A stretch of DNA of 64,000 nt from JAAGZL01 sp050291725. GTDB lineage: Bacteria > Pseudomonadota > Gammaproteobacteria > Chromatiales > Chromatiaceae. The translations under genes and the position numbers were made by a program. Shown piece after piece: positions 28,495-36,743 of the stretch. The DNA is taken from NCBI GenBank assembly GCA_050291725.1, contig JBNKKH010000003.1:1-64000 (forward strand). The letters are read 5' to 3'. The notes below the pieces were generated by a model. It did no database searches. It was not told the DNA's origin and worked only from the letters and a program-made list of their open reading frames with translations. Numbering within the stretch: the stretch's first letter is position 1; every line of letters begins with the position of its first letter.

Positions 28495-28524
28495 TACTCC
28501 CCCGCGATCCTTCGCGGGGGAGTA
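28495..28524. terminator. Perfect 13-bp hairpin between convergent genes
   Basis: A 13-bp perfect GC-rich inverted repeat with a four-base loop (TCCT) lies 7 bases after the XRE stop and 37 bases before the end of the convergent DUF4139-type gene. No long T run follows on either strand. It could work as a weak bidirectional terminator or as an mRNA 3'-end stabiliser. Confidence 0.55.
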
Positions 28525-28560
28525 CAAGATTAGCAGGCTTCACCGGCCAAAGCTGGCAAA

Positions 28561-29982
28561 TCAACCCTCAACCACATCTACCCTCTGCTGTTTTGCATTG
28601 TAGCCATTCCTGATTATGACCTCATGTTTCAGATCTTTTTTATCCCCAGCAGAAATTTCTGTCTCGAACTCTACAGTACGGTAGTTGTATGGCTTAGCCT
28701 TAAGTTTACTGCGAAAGGTAACATCGCCCGAATAGCTGCGTCGCACCTCGACCCGAATCTTCCTGTTGCTATAGTTGCGGATACGCTGACTAAATAGTTG
28801 ATGTTCATCCCATCCCGCCACCTTGGCATCATGATCTACCTTAAACAATCCCTCTCCCACTTTTTTGTACACCTTTCCTTTGTTCACGCGTACCCAGATA
28901 TTATCTCGCACTACCTTTTGTTTAATCAGCTCGAACACCACTTCAGGATCTACTCCAAGATTTAACTCCAGACGATCACCTATGGGAACATATTTCACAG
29001 ATTGAGTGGCTATATAGCTCAGGCCTTTGCGCCCGTTTTGACGAAATATCTGGACCTTGCCGTTTGGAATAGGGGTGGTTCCCAGGCCTGATTTTTCATC
29101 ATTCTTTATTAGATAGAGCCGAACCAATTGGTTGCCATACTCCTCAGTGCGATAGCGGTAGACCACATCCACTGGCACCTTGGTGGCATCAAAGCTACGC
29201 AGCCTTTTAGACCAGCCATCGGGAATACTTTCACGTCCCTCAATGGTGTAGATAAAATATTCACCCAGCCCCTCTTTTTCTACCTGCTTTGGCATTGGTG
29301 CCTCATCAGCAACTCCTACAATCGATTCCATTATTGCAGGAGCCATTACTTTTCGTGCTGCCCTGGTTCTGAGTTTTTTGTATTCACTCCTCTCTAATTT
29401 ATCCACTTGAGTTACTGAAACACGCGCCAGCTCGGCAATCTTCTCAACCAGGTTAATCTTGCCAACCACTAGCCGCACCTGAGCATTGGCATAGGGCTCG
29501 CCTGATCGATTAGTCACCCGCACGAATCCTTCTAAACCTATATTGCTCTCTGCGGAATTGGCAATAGCTACATAGTCAGCATTCCAGCTTATACCGGAGG
29601 TGAAATAGCTGATCTCAATCCTGGCCTCCACATCTGCATCCGCCTGCACATTCCAGTAGAGCATCTGTGGCTTCTGGTGAGGAAATGTTGTATCCATCAC
29701 CTCAAGTTTCCCCGCCATATCTTTAAACTCCAGCTCAACTGAGGTTGGGTCAATCAGAGTATTAGCCCAAGAGAACTGCAGTGGGTTTATCCCCTTTTTA
29801 AAGCTTACGATTCTGCTCTCGCGCACCAGGGTCAGATCTTCCGAGTTATAGATGGTCAGTTGCACACTGTCTCTATCAGGCACGGTGGAGAGATCCAGGT
29901 TTTTAGCGACAGCACTGAGAGGGGCAAACAGAAACGCTAGCAATAACAGGGGGATCTGTTTTAGTAATATTGGATGTTTCAT
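28561..29982 (-). CDS. Exported DUF4139-type protein (paralogue 2)
   Basis: The ATG at 29982 with GGAGG five bases upstream gives 473 residues; a GTG at 29994 is less likely. A signal peptide (LLLLAFLFAPLSAVAKN) is followed by a beta-rich domain typical of DUF4139 proteins: VQLTIYNSEDLTLVRESRIVSFKKGINPLQFSW, IEISYFTSGISWNADYVA, GLEGFVRVTNRSGEPYANAQVRLVVG, YRTEEYGNQLVRLYLI. The start of the family (DUF4140) is not obvious. Function unknown. The ribosome site lies inside the stop region of the upstream paralogue, so both are cotranscribed. An insert of about 70 residues (rich in Val/Ala/Glu, about 200-265) is not shared with the paralogue. Confidence 0.75.
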   Translation of the reverse strand: MKHPILLKQIPLLLLAFLFAPLSAVAKNLDLSTVPDRDSVQLTIYNSEDLTLVRESRIVSFKKGINPLQFSWANTLIDPTSVELEFKDMAGKLEVMDTTFPHQKPQMLYWNVQADADVEARIEISYFTSGISWNADYVAIANSAESNIGLEGFVRVTNRSGEPYANAQVRLVVGKINLVEKIAELARVSVTQVDKLERSEYKKLRTRAARKVMAPAIMESIVGVADEAPMPKQVEKEGLGEYFIYTIEGRESIPDGWSKRLRSFDATKVPVDVVYRYRTEEYGNQLVRLYLIKNDEKSGLGTTPIPNGKVQIFRQNGRKGLSYIATQSVKYVPIGDRLELNLGVDPEVVFELIKQKVVRDNIWVRVNKGKVYKKVGEGLFKVDHDAKVAGWDEHQLFSQRIRNYSNRKIRVEVRRSYSGDVTFRSKLKAKPYNYRTVEFETEISAGDKKDLKHEVIIRNGYNAKQQRVDVVEG

Positions 29983-29984
29983 CT

Positions 29985-31166
29985 CTACCTCCACTCATTC
30001 TTGGCAATAAAATGCAGTTTATATATCTGCTTTTTGGCCTTGCCTGATTTTTTCTTAGGGGCAAGATCAACGTGAAATAGCAGCTGCTCGGCATCGGATT
30101 TTTCGGCGTCGAGTCCACCCGGCATATTGGTCTTACTGCCCAACTGCCACTGCACTCCTCTTCTGTTTCCAAGACCCAGTTCCTGCCGCAGTTTGCTAGC
30201 CTGCTCACTGATATCCAGCGTTACTGAAGAGTCCTTAAAATTCTCTACCTCATACTTCACCACCATCTCATAGTCGTAAAGATTGCCGCTAATCCTCTTC
30301 CGCTCGTTGCGCTCAATAGTTCGTTTAACCACGATATCCCTGGCCACACCCAGATACAGCTCCATCTCATCATCTCTAGGAGTAAAGCGACCCCAATCTT
30401 CTCCCACAAATGTGGTACTGCCTTTGCCATCCTGTTGAAAAATACGCGCCTTACCAAACGGCAGCGCCTCTTTCCCCAGGCCGTGATCAGCATCGTTCTG
30501 CAGCACATAGTGCATCGGGACTTGAAGTTTCTTCTTGGCCGTATCGATGTAACCATACTTGGTCACATCCACCGTATAGCGCTTCTGTATCGCCACCTTG
30601 TTATAACGTTGCAACAGAAGATCTTTGGTCTCATTCAAGCCAATCGGACGTTGTAGCTGCTCACCAAATCCAACCCAGATATGACCCTGCCCATACTCTT
30701 CATTAGAATTATTCTTCACTCGCAGATACTGCGCCAACTGTAAAGTTGTTTCCTGCTTATTCGCAGTTGCCCGGTAGTGGTAGCCCTTATCCAAGCCACC
30801 CAACAGATAGCTGATACGCACCCTGGCAGAACCGGAGTTGTCTGCACCTACACTCCACACCAGAGAGCTTTCATTTGGCGGATAGCTAACCGACAACACC
30901 TTGGCATCCACCTCGGAATTGCCCTGTGCTGGGAGCAGTCTAAATAGTACGGAATCTGGATCGATCCTGGTATTAGACCAGGAGAAATCAACTTGATTGG
31001 AGCCTTTCACCAAAGGAACTATACGCTCCTCTTCCACCAGAGTAGCGCTGGCATGGTCTAGCTGAATCTCCACCCGCTCCCGTACCGGCAAGGTTATTAG
31101 CTTGATTCTTGCCAGGCTATCCAGTGGCAACACCATAAGCAGTAACACTACTGTTTTCATCTTCAT
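29985..31166 (-). CDS. Exported DUF4139-type protein (paralogue 1)
   Basis: The product is about 393 residues from the ATG at 31166 (MKMKTVVLLLMVLPLDSLA signal peptide); upstream ATGs at 31181 and 31199 are possible. It shares the layout of the next gene: VEIQLDHASATLVEEERIVPLVKGSNQVDFSWSNTRIDPDSVLF aligns with that paralogue's early region. Further on, VRISYLLGGLDKGYHYRA and LQLAQYLRVKNNSNEEYGQGHIWVGFG correspond too. It is shorter because it lacks the paralogue's middle insert. Two bases separate its stop from the next start. No function is known; an envelope role is inferred from the signal peptide. Confidence 0.75.
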   Translation of the reverse strand: MKMKTVVLLLMVLPLDSLARIKLITLPVRERVEIQLDHASATLVEEERIVPLVKGSNQVDFSWSNTRIDPDSVLFRLLPAQGNSEVDAKVLSVSYPPNESSLVWSVGADNSGSARVRISYLLGGLDKGYHYRATANKQETTLQLAQYLRVKNNSNEEYGQGHIWVGFGEQLQRPIGLNETKDLLLQRYNKVAIQKRYTVDVTKYGYIDTAKKKLQVPMHYVLQNDADHGLGKEALPFGKARIFQQDGKGSTTFVGEDWGRFTPRDDEMELYLGVARDIVVKRTIERNERKRISGNLYDYEMVVKYEVENFKDSSVTLDISEQASKLRQELGLGNRRGVQWQLGSKTNMPGGLDAEKSDAEQLLFHVDLAPKKKSGKAKKQIYKLHFIAKNEWR

Positions 31167-31477
31167 TGAACTCTTCTCCATCGACTTATCAATTAGCATT
31201 CATCAACTAATAACGTACATATCACTCAATTGGGTTAAAGTTTTTTAACTTTTTTGCAAATGCCTCATCTTATTTACTGACCGCAAACCAAGCGTGTAAC
31301 TAAAGACCCTGTGTCTAGTTTTGTTTTTATCGCTTTTCTACATGTTCAAAGCCACATAACACAGTGACAGACATCACAAGAATTAACCTTACCACAACAT
31401 GGTATCTAGCTATTCCGTATACTAAATTCCGTCAAATGATCTGAATGCTGTGTTCCAATAGAGTGGGAGCAAACACC
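31167..31477. other. Intergenic region between divergent DUF4139 and DUF302 genes
   Basis: This 311-base AT-rich stretch must hold the promoters of both divergent units. On the plus strand, TATACT at 31418-31423 is a fair -10 for the DUF302 gene, but no good -35 is at the right distance. Near the minus-strand side, AAAGTT and AACTTT form a short inverted repeat around 31237-31252. No ORF or RNA fold was recognised. Confidence 0.4.
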
Positions 31478-31930
31478 ATGAGAGGATCCCTTTTTACCTT
31501 CGTACTATTCCTTGCTAGCGTACCACTGTCCTTTGCAGATAATGGAACCATCAGCGTCAAAAGCGCCCATGACGTCCGAACCACAGCTGACCGTCTAGAG
31601 CAGGAACTGCTTAAAAGAGGCATGACTATCTTCACAAGAATAGACCATGCTGATAATGCGGAGAAAGTTGGAAAGAAGTTACCACCGACCGAACTTATTG
31701 TGTTTGGCAATCCCAATGTGGGCACACCGCTTATGAAGTGCGGCCAGAGCATTGGTATAGATCTGCCGCAGAAGGCGCTGATATGGAAAGCAGAAAATGG
31801 GGAGGTCTGGTATACCTACAACGACCCCAGCTACCTAGCAAAACGCCATCATCTTACTGAATGCAAAGATCTGATTGATAAAATCAGAGGCTCTCTGGGC
31901 AAGCTTGCCAATACCGCAACCACACCTTAA
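31478..31930 (+). CDS. Exported DUF302 domain protein
   Basis: The ATG at 31478 has GGGAG eight bases upstream and gives 150 residues. A signal peptide (GSLFTFVLFLASVPLSFAD) precedes a DUF302 domain: VRTTADRLEQELLKRGMTIFTRIDHADNAEKVG, PTELIVFGNPNVGTPLMKCGQSIGIDLPQKALIW and VWYTYNDPSYLAKRH. The domain is common in bacteria, sometimes in sulfur-oxidising and metal-stress contexts, but no activity is established. Its end overlaps that of the convergent methyltransferase gene by four bases. Confidence 0.82.
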   Translation: MRGSLFTFVLFLASVPLSFADNGTISVKSAHDVRTTADRLEQELLKRGMTIFTRIDHADNAEKVGKKLPPTELIVFGNPNVGTPLMKCGQSIGIDLPQKALIWKAENGEVWYTYNDPSYLAKRHHLTECKDLIDKIRGSLGKLANTATTP

Positions 31931-33123
31931 AAAGTTGGTAGCACCCTAAAGTAGAGCGTCTTTAGATAAGCCGTCTCCGGTATAGCTGGATGAATCGGAT
32001 GATCTGGCCCCTGCTGACCCTGCTCCAATAGCTGTAAAGAGCGGTCGCAGTGTCGGCCCGCCTGTTGTACTGTTTGCAGTAACTCTTGCTGTGTTATGTG
32101 ATGAGAGCATGAAGAGGTAATCAGTATGCCATCTTTAGATAGCAACTGGAGTGCAGCCTGATTCAAGCGCTTATAAGCCAATGTTCCCTCTTTTTTATCC
32201 TTACGTCTTTTTATAAAGGCTGGTGGATCTAATACAATCAGGTCAAAGCGTTCGCGCTCACTGCGCATATCCCGTAGGGCGTCGAAGGCATTTGCACGTA
32301 GGGTGTTAACTTTTTCAGATAGATTGTTTTGCTCAGCATTGGCCTGCACTCTCTCCAGAGCACTTGCAGAGCTATCAACGCACAGCGCCTGCTCTGCCCC
32401 CATAGCGGCGGCTTGCACGCCCCATGCACCCACATAACTACAAACATCCAACACCCGACCGCCTTGAATATATCTAGACATGCGGGCGCGGTTATCTGCC
32501 TGATCAAAAAACCAGCCGGTCTTTTGCCCTTCTTGAGAGTGTACCTGGAAACTCAATCCGCTCTCTTGCACATTGAGCAGCTCTGGCACTTCACCAGAAG
32601 CTAGTTCAATGTATTGATCCAGCCCCTCCTGGACCCGCACTGAACTGTCGTTACGCAACAAAATTCCTTTTGGCTTGAGTACCTTCTCTATTGCAGCAAC
32701 TATCTCCTGCTTCATCAGCTCCATGCCGGCGGTAGTTATCTGAACCACCACCTGATCTCCATAGCGATCAACTACCAAGCCAGGCAGGCCATCACTCTCC
32801 CCAAACAGCATACGGTAATAGGGCGCTGAATAGATACGCTCACGCATAGCGAGGGCAATCTTGATTCGATGTACCAGAAGAGAAGCTGAAAGTGGATGTT
32901 CACTATCTCTGCTTACCAGTCGAGCGCAGATAAGAGAGTTTGGATTTATATACCCTGAACCGAGCCATTTACCCTGATGATTAACTACATCTACAGCCTG
33001 CCCAGGCTCAAACTCTTTTAGAGGTGTAGCCTTGGTATCCACTTCATTACTGTAGATCCAGCAGTGGCCCGCGCGCAGACGACGCTCTTGATTCTTTTTT
33101 AAACGCAATTGAGCGGTGATCAT
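31927..33123 (-). CDS. rlmI: RlmI-type 23S rRNA cytosine-C5 methyltransferase
   Basis: The 398-residue product has an N-terminal PUA domain (LRLKKNQERRLRAGHCWIYSNEV, to about residue 75). A central EEHEE-type region precedes a SAM methyltransferase domain: GWFFDQADNRARM, VLDVCSYVGAWGVQAAAMGA, DLIVLDPPAFIKRRKDKKEG and LITSSCSHHI, the last carrying the catalytic cysteine. E. coli RlmI modifies C1962 of 23S rRNA and has 396 residues. Related YccW-like enzymes share these motifs, so the position modified is inferred. Confidence 0.88.
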   Translation of the reverse strand: MITAQLRLKKNQERRLRAGHCWIYSNEVDTKATPLKEFEPGQAVDVVNHQGKWLGSGYINPNSLICARLVSRDSEHPLSASLLVHRIKIALAMRERIYSAPYYRMLFGESDGLPGLVVDRYGDQVVVQITTAGMELMKQEIVAAIEKVLKPKGILLRNDSSVRVQEGLDQYIELASGEVPELLNVQESGLSFQVHSQEGQKTGWFFDQADNRARMSRYIQGGRVLDVCSYVGAWGVQAAAMGAEQALCVDSSASALERVQANAEQNNLSEKVNTLRANAFDALRDMRSERERFDLIVLDPPAFIKRRKDKKEGTLAYKRLNQAALQLLSKDGILITSSCSHHITQQELLQTVQQAGRHCDRSLQLLEQGQQGPDHPIHPAIPETAYLKTLYFRVLPTF

Positions 33124-33194
33124 TTAATAGTTTCCTGTAAAACTTTTTGCCGCATCAAAATGCGAGAAGATTATTTATTAAAGCTATGCAAGCG

Positions 33195-33764
33195 TTAACG
33201 CTGAATGCGACTTATCTTCGACCCTTCAAGGGTCAGGTTGTACATAAGCCCCTTATTACTGAAGATAAACCCAACCACTGGATCATTAATCTCAGTAGTG
33301 TTGATATCCTCACCAACTCCCCACTTAATTACGGCAACGGAACCATCCACTCCCACCTTCCAGCCATCACTGCGCTGAAATTTCGCTAGGGCCTGTTTGC
33401 TCAGGAAAACCACAACAACGGACTTGGACTGAGCACCTAACTGAAATCCTACTGATGCTCCAGCGGTACTATAATAGCCTGCTGTTCTACCCTTGATCCG
33501 CAATGTACCTTCACCATATTCACCCCCAACAACCATGCCGGCCTTGATAACACTGGGGAACACCAAAACGCCCTCAGCCTTATGCAAAAACTGAGCGCCA
33601 CCACTCACCTCTTTCTTGAAACGATTCAGAGTGGCATCTGCTCCGATATTGATCTCAGCCGCAGAGGCGGCAATAGCTACTTGGGATACCAGGAGACCTG
33701 CTAACAAAAGCAGGAAAGTAGCAATAAGCGTTGTCATGTAAGACTGCGGCTGATCTGTTTTCAT
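33195..33764 (-). CDS. Exported YSC84-related lipid-binding protein
   Basis: The 189-residue product has a signal peptide (TLIATFLLLLAGLLVSQVAIAASA) and the YSC84/SYLF-type domain: GVLVFPSVIKAGMVVGGEYGEGTLRIKGRTAGYYSTAGASVGFQLGAQSKSVVVVFLSKQAL. In eukaryotes SYLF domains bind phosphoinositides; bacterial members are exported and uncharacterised. Here it stands alone between rlmI and a PfkB-family kinase. A lipid- or membrane-related role is inferred from the family. Confidence 0.85.
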   Translation of the reverse strand: MKTDQPQSYMTTLIATFLLLLAGLLVSQVAIAASAAEINIGADATLNRFKKEVSGGAQFLHKAEGVLVFPSVIKAGMVVGGEYGEGTLRIKGRTAGYYSTAGASVGFQLGAQSKSVVVVFLSKQALAKFQRSDGWKVGVDGSVAVIKWGVGEDINTTEINDPVVGFIFSNKGLMYNLTLEGSKISRIQR

Positions 33765-33808
33765 ATCGCTCTCCTCATAAATTCCTAGTTGGAGCCATTG
33801 AGCATATG

Positions 33809-34741
33809 TTATAGAGATATTCCAAACACATCCTTAAAGCGCTGATCGAACTCATCCCGGGTAAAGCTATGGTTCTGGGTGCCAGCGTGTTCAATCTTAA
33901 TCGCCCCCATCAGTGCAGCAATGCGCCCCGTCACATCCCAGTCCATGCTATTCATCAGGCCATAGAGCAGACCGGAACGATAGGCATCACCGCAGCCGGT
34001 AGGATCTTCCAGGCTAGCAGCCTTAGCTGCAGGGATCTCATATAACTTACTCTTAGTATAGATGCGAGAACCCTCTCCGCCACGAGTAACGATTACTGCA
34101 TCCACCATCTGGGCTAACTGCTCTGGACTCTTCCCGGTACGCTCCTGCATCAGCTTGGCTTCATAGTCATTAAATGCCAACCACTGGGCCTGCTCAGCAA
34201 AGTGCAACAGATCATCCCCATCAAACATGGGCATGCCCTGCCCCGGATCGAAAATAAATGGAATGTCAGCATCAGCAAACTGTTCTGCGTGCTGAATCAT
34301 GCCATCCCGGCCATCCGGTGAAACCAAGCCTATAGTGCATCCGCTGGAATCACTAATCTTGTTATCATGGGAAAAATTCATGGCACCGGGATGAAAGGCG
34401 GTAATCTGGTTATCATCCTGGTCTGTGGTGATATAGGCCTGAGCGGTATATTGGCCCTCTATCTCACGGATATGTTCACGACTTATGCCGCACTTATCCA
34501 TCCAGTCAGCATAAGGCTTAAAATCCGTTCCTACCGTACCCATCGGTTTGCCTTCGCCACCCAACAGATTCAGATTGTAGGCGATATTACCGGCACAACC
34601 GCCAAATTCGCGGCGCATATCCGGAACCAGAAAAGACACATTCAGAATATGCACCTGCTCCGGCAGAATATGGTTTTTAAAATGGTCGGGGAACACCATA
34701 ATGGTGTCATAGGCAAAGGAGCCACAAATAAGTGCAGACAT
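33809..34741 (-). CDS. PfkB-family carbohydrate / adenosine kinase
   Basis: The 310-residue kinase has the ribokinase fold. The start MSALICGSFAYDTIMVFPDHF and the substrate-site FGGCAGNIAYNLNLLGGE agree with the bacterial adenosine-kinase-like branch. The C-terminal signature is DPTGCGDAYRSGLLYGL (246-262), with the catalytic Asp in GCGD; most relatives read DTTGAGD. VIVTRGGEGS is the nucleotide-site strand. Substrate could be adenosine or another ribo-sugar; context does not decide. Confidence 0.84.
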   Translation of the reverse strand: MSALICGSFAYDTIMVFPDHFKNHILPEQVHILNVSFLVPDMRREFGGCAGNIAYNLNLLGGEGKPMGTVGTDFKPYADWMDKCGISREHIREIEGQYTAQAYITTDQDDNQITAFHPGAMNFSHDNKISDSSGCTIGLVSPDGRDGMIQHAEQFADADIPFIFDPGQGMPMFDGDDLLHFAEQAQWLAFNDYEAKLMQERTGKSPEQLAQMVDAVIVTRGGEGSRIYTKSKLYEIPAAKAASLEDPTGCGDAYRSGLLYGLMNSMDWDVTGRIAALMGAIKIEHAGTQNHSFTRDEFDQRFKDVFGISL

Positions 34742-34884
34742 ATCTAATCCAAATTAACCAAAGTTAAAGAACCCTGAACAACTCATAGGTTCCTGCGACA
34801 CAAGTACGTGCCGCAATTTTCAATCGTATCAGGCGTTAAAAAATGCAGGAAACAGGTAACCGCTTTTTCTGTTTCCGTGCTCTA

Positions 34885-34906
34885 ATAAAGCCAGAAGGGC
34901 TTTTAT
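34885..34906 (-). terminator. Possible terminator after dgkA
   Basis: Reading the minus strand after the dgkA stop, AAAGCC and GGCTTT form a six-base stem with a five-base loop, followed by TTTATT. A second perfect 8-bp inverted repeat (GGAAACAG / CTGTTTCC, 34848-34876) lies a little further. Either could end the gcv-dgkA transcript; both are weak. Confidence 0.4.
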
Positions 34907-34917
34907 CAGAGATTCAT

Positions 34918-35289
34918 CTAAAGAAATCGCGGCGACAAAACCAGAATCCAAGTAACCATCGCCATAGTTATACTTAGAAACACTGCGGCAGATGCAATGT
35001 CCTTAGCCCGTCCCGATAGCTTGTGATGCTCTCCACCAAAACGATCTACCACCGCTTCAACTGCAGAATTTAGCAACTCCACCAGGGGCACTAGTAAAAG
35101 ACTGCCAACCAGCAGGGCGCGTTCCACTCCACTATCACCTAGCCATATAGCCAAAGGAACAAGAAAAATAAGCGCATAGGTTTCCTGCCGCAACGCTTCT
35201 TCGTGTTTGAAGCAAGCACGGAAACCAGCCATGGAGTAACCCCAGGCATTGATGATACGCCTAATCCCCAGAGGACCTTGGCTTGCCAT
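34918..35289 (-). CDS. dgkA: Diacylglycerol kinase
   Basis: The 123-residue membrane enzyme phosphorylates diacylglycerol. The amphipathic N terminus is followed by ACFKHEEALRQETYALIFLVPLAIWL and the signature LLVPLVELLNSAVEAVVDRFGGEHHKLSGRAKDIASAAVFL with the catalytic Glu/Asp. Three transmembrane helices are visible. Its ATG overlaps the gcvPB stop by one base (TAATG), so it is translated from the glycine-cleavage transcript, an unusual place for this gene. Confidence 0.95.
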   Translation of the reverse strand: MASQGPLGIRRIINAWGYSMAGFRACFKHEEALRQETYALIFLVPLAIWLGDSGVERALLVGSLLLVPLVELLNSAVEAVVDRFGGEHHKLSGRAKDIASAAVFLSITMAMVTWILVLSPRFL

Positions 35290-36743
35290 TAGTCGTTACC
35301 CTGGCTCCAGGCCAGGTCTAATTCTCGGGCCGCCCGTACATCATCCAGGCGTTTTACCGGCATGGTGTGGGGCGCACCTTTTACCAGGTCAGGATCTGAC
35401 TCCGCCTCTTTTTCGATAGCAACTAGGGCCTCGATAAAGGCATCCAGAGTATCTTTGTCCTCACTCTCTGTTGGCTCTATGAGAAGACACTCAGGCACCA
35501 GCAGAGGGAAATAGGTAGTGGGAGCATGGAAGCCATAGTCTAACAGACGCTTGGCATAATCCATGGTATTAACCCCCAGGCTGCGAGCCTCCCGCCGCAA
35601 GGTGATGATAAATTCATGAGTAGCACGCCTCTCTGGATATGCCGCATCAAAACCCGCCTGCTGCAACTGCTTGAGCATATAGTTGGCATTCAGGGTCGAA
35701 TACTCGGCCACCCTAGCCATACCCTCACGACCAATCATGCGAGCATAGATAAAGGCCCGCAGCAGAATGCCAGCATTTCCGGCAAAAGCGGACAGGCGAC
35801 CAATACTTTGAGGCAGATCATCTTCTGTCAGCCAGCTATATGTCTCATCCTGCTTCTGAGCCATTGGGACTGGCAGGTAGGGCTGCAGACGCTCACTTAC
35901 ACCAACAGGTCCAGCACCAGGGCCACCGCCGCCGTGGGGAGTGGAGAAGGTCTTGTGCAGGTTGATATGAATTACATCAAATCCCATATCTCCTGGCCGT
36001 ACCTTGCCAAGAATTGCATTCAGATTGGCGCCATCGTAGTAGAGTAGCCCTCCGGCCTCATGCACCAGCCCCGCAATCTCGGCAATACGTCGATCAAATA
36101 CGCCTAAGGTGGAAGGGTTAGTGAGCATAATGCCGGCGGTCTGAGGACCGAGGGCCTGCTTCAGGGCTTCCACATCTATATCGCCATCATCGCCGGTGGG
36201 GATCTCCCGCACCTTATATCCACACATCACTGCAGATGCCGGATTGGTACCATGTGCTGCATCCGGCACCAGTATCTCTCGGCGCTCGCTGTCGCCTCTA
36301 GCATCATGATAGGCCCTAATCATCGACACGCCGGCAAACTCTCCCTGGGAGCCTGCAGCCGGACTGAGAGAGACTGCTCGCATTCCGGTTATCTCTTTCA
36401 GCATCTCTTGCAGATCATACATACAGGCTAGAAAACCCTGGCTGTGACTATCCGCAGCCTCCGGATGTCGATTAAGAAACCCCGGCAACATGGAGAGGGT
36501 GTGACAACCCCGTGGGTTGTACTTCATGGTACATGACCCTAAGGGATAAAAATGGGTATCGATGGAGAAATTCTTCTGTGAGAGACGAGTATAGTGGCGC
36601 ACCACCTGCATCTCAGACACCTCAGGTAGTGCAGGCTTGGAGTTGCGTCTGAACTGTTGCGGAATGGAACTGGCATCCGCTTGCTGCAGAGGCGCCTGAG
36701 CCGTTGCACGCCGGCCTGCTTTTGATTGCTCCTGGATCAGCAT
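35289..36743 (-). CDS. gcvPB: Glycine dehydrogenase (decarboxylating), subunit 2
   Basis: The 484-residue P-protein half carries the PLP site: MGFDVIHINLHKTFSTPHGGGGPGAG, where the HK lysine forms the Schiff base. It also has GSCTMKYNPRG and PDAAHGTNPASA. With GcvPA it decarboxylates glycine and loads the aminomethyl group on GcvH-lipoate. The two genes meet at base 36743 (stop and start share a base), indicating coupled translation. Two-subunit P-protein differs from the single-chain GcvP of E. coli. Confidence 0.96.
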   Translation of the reverse strand: MLIQEQSKAGRRATAQAPLQQADASSIPQQFRRNSKPALPEVSEMQVVRHYTRLSQKNFSIDTHFYPLGSCTMKYNPRGCHTLSMLPGFLNRHPEAADSHSQGFLACMYDLQEMLKEITGMRAVSLSPAAGSQGEFAGVSMIRAYHDARGDSERREILVPDAAHGTNPASAVMCGYKVREIPTGDDGDIDVEALKQALGPQTAGIMLTNPSTLGVFDRRIAEIAGLVHEAGGLLYYDGANLNAILGKVRPGDMGFDVIHINLHKTFSTPHGGGGPGAGPVGVSERLQPYLPVPMAQKQDETYSWLTEDDLPQSIGRLSAFAGNAGILLRAFIYARMIGREGMARVAEYSTLNANYMLKQLQQAGFDAAYPERRATHEFIITLRREARSLGVNTMDYAKRLLDYGFHAPTTYFPLLVPECLLIEPTESEDKDTLDAFIEALVAIEKEAESDPDLVKGAPHTMPVKRLDDVRAARELDLAWSQGND

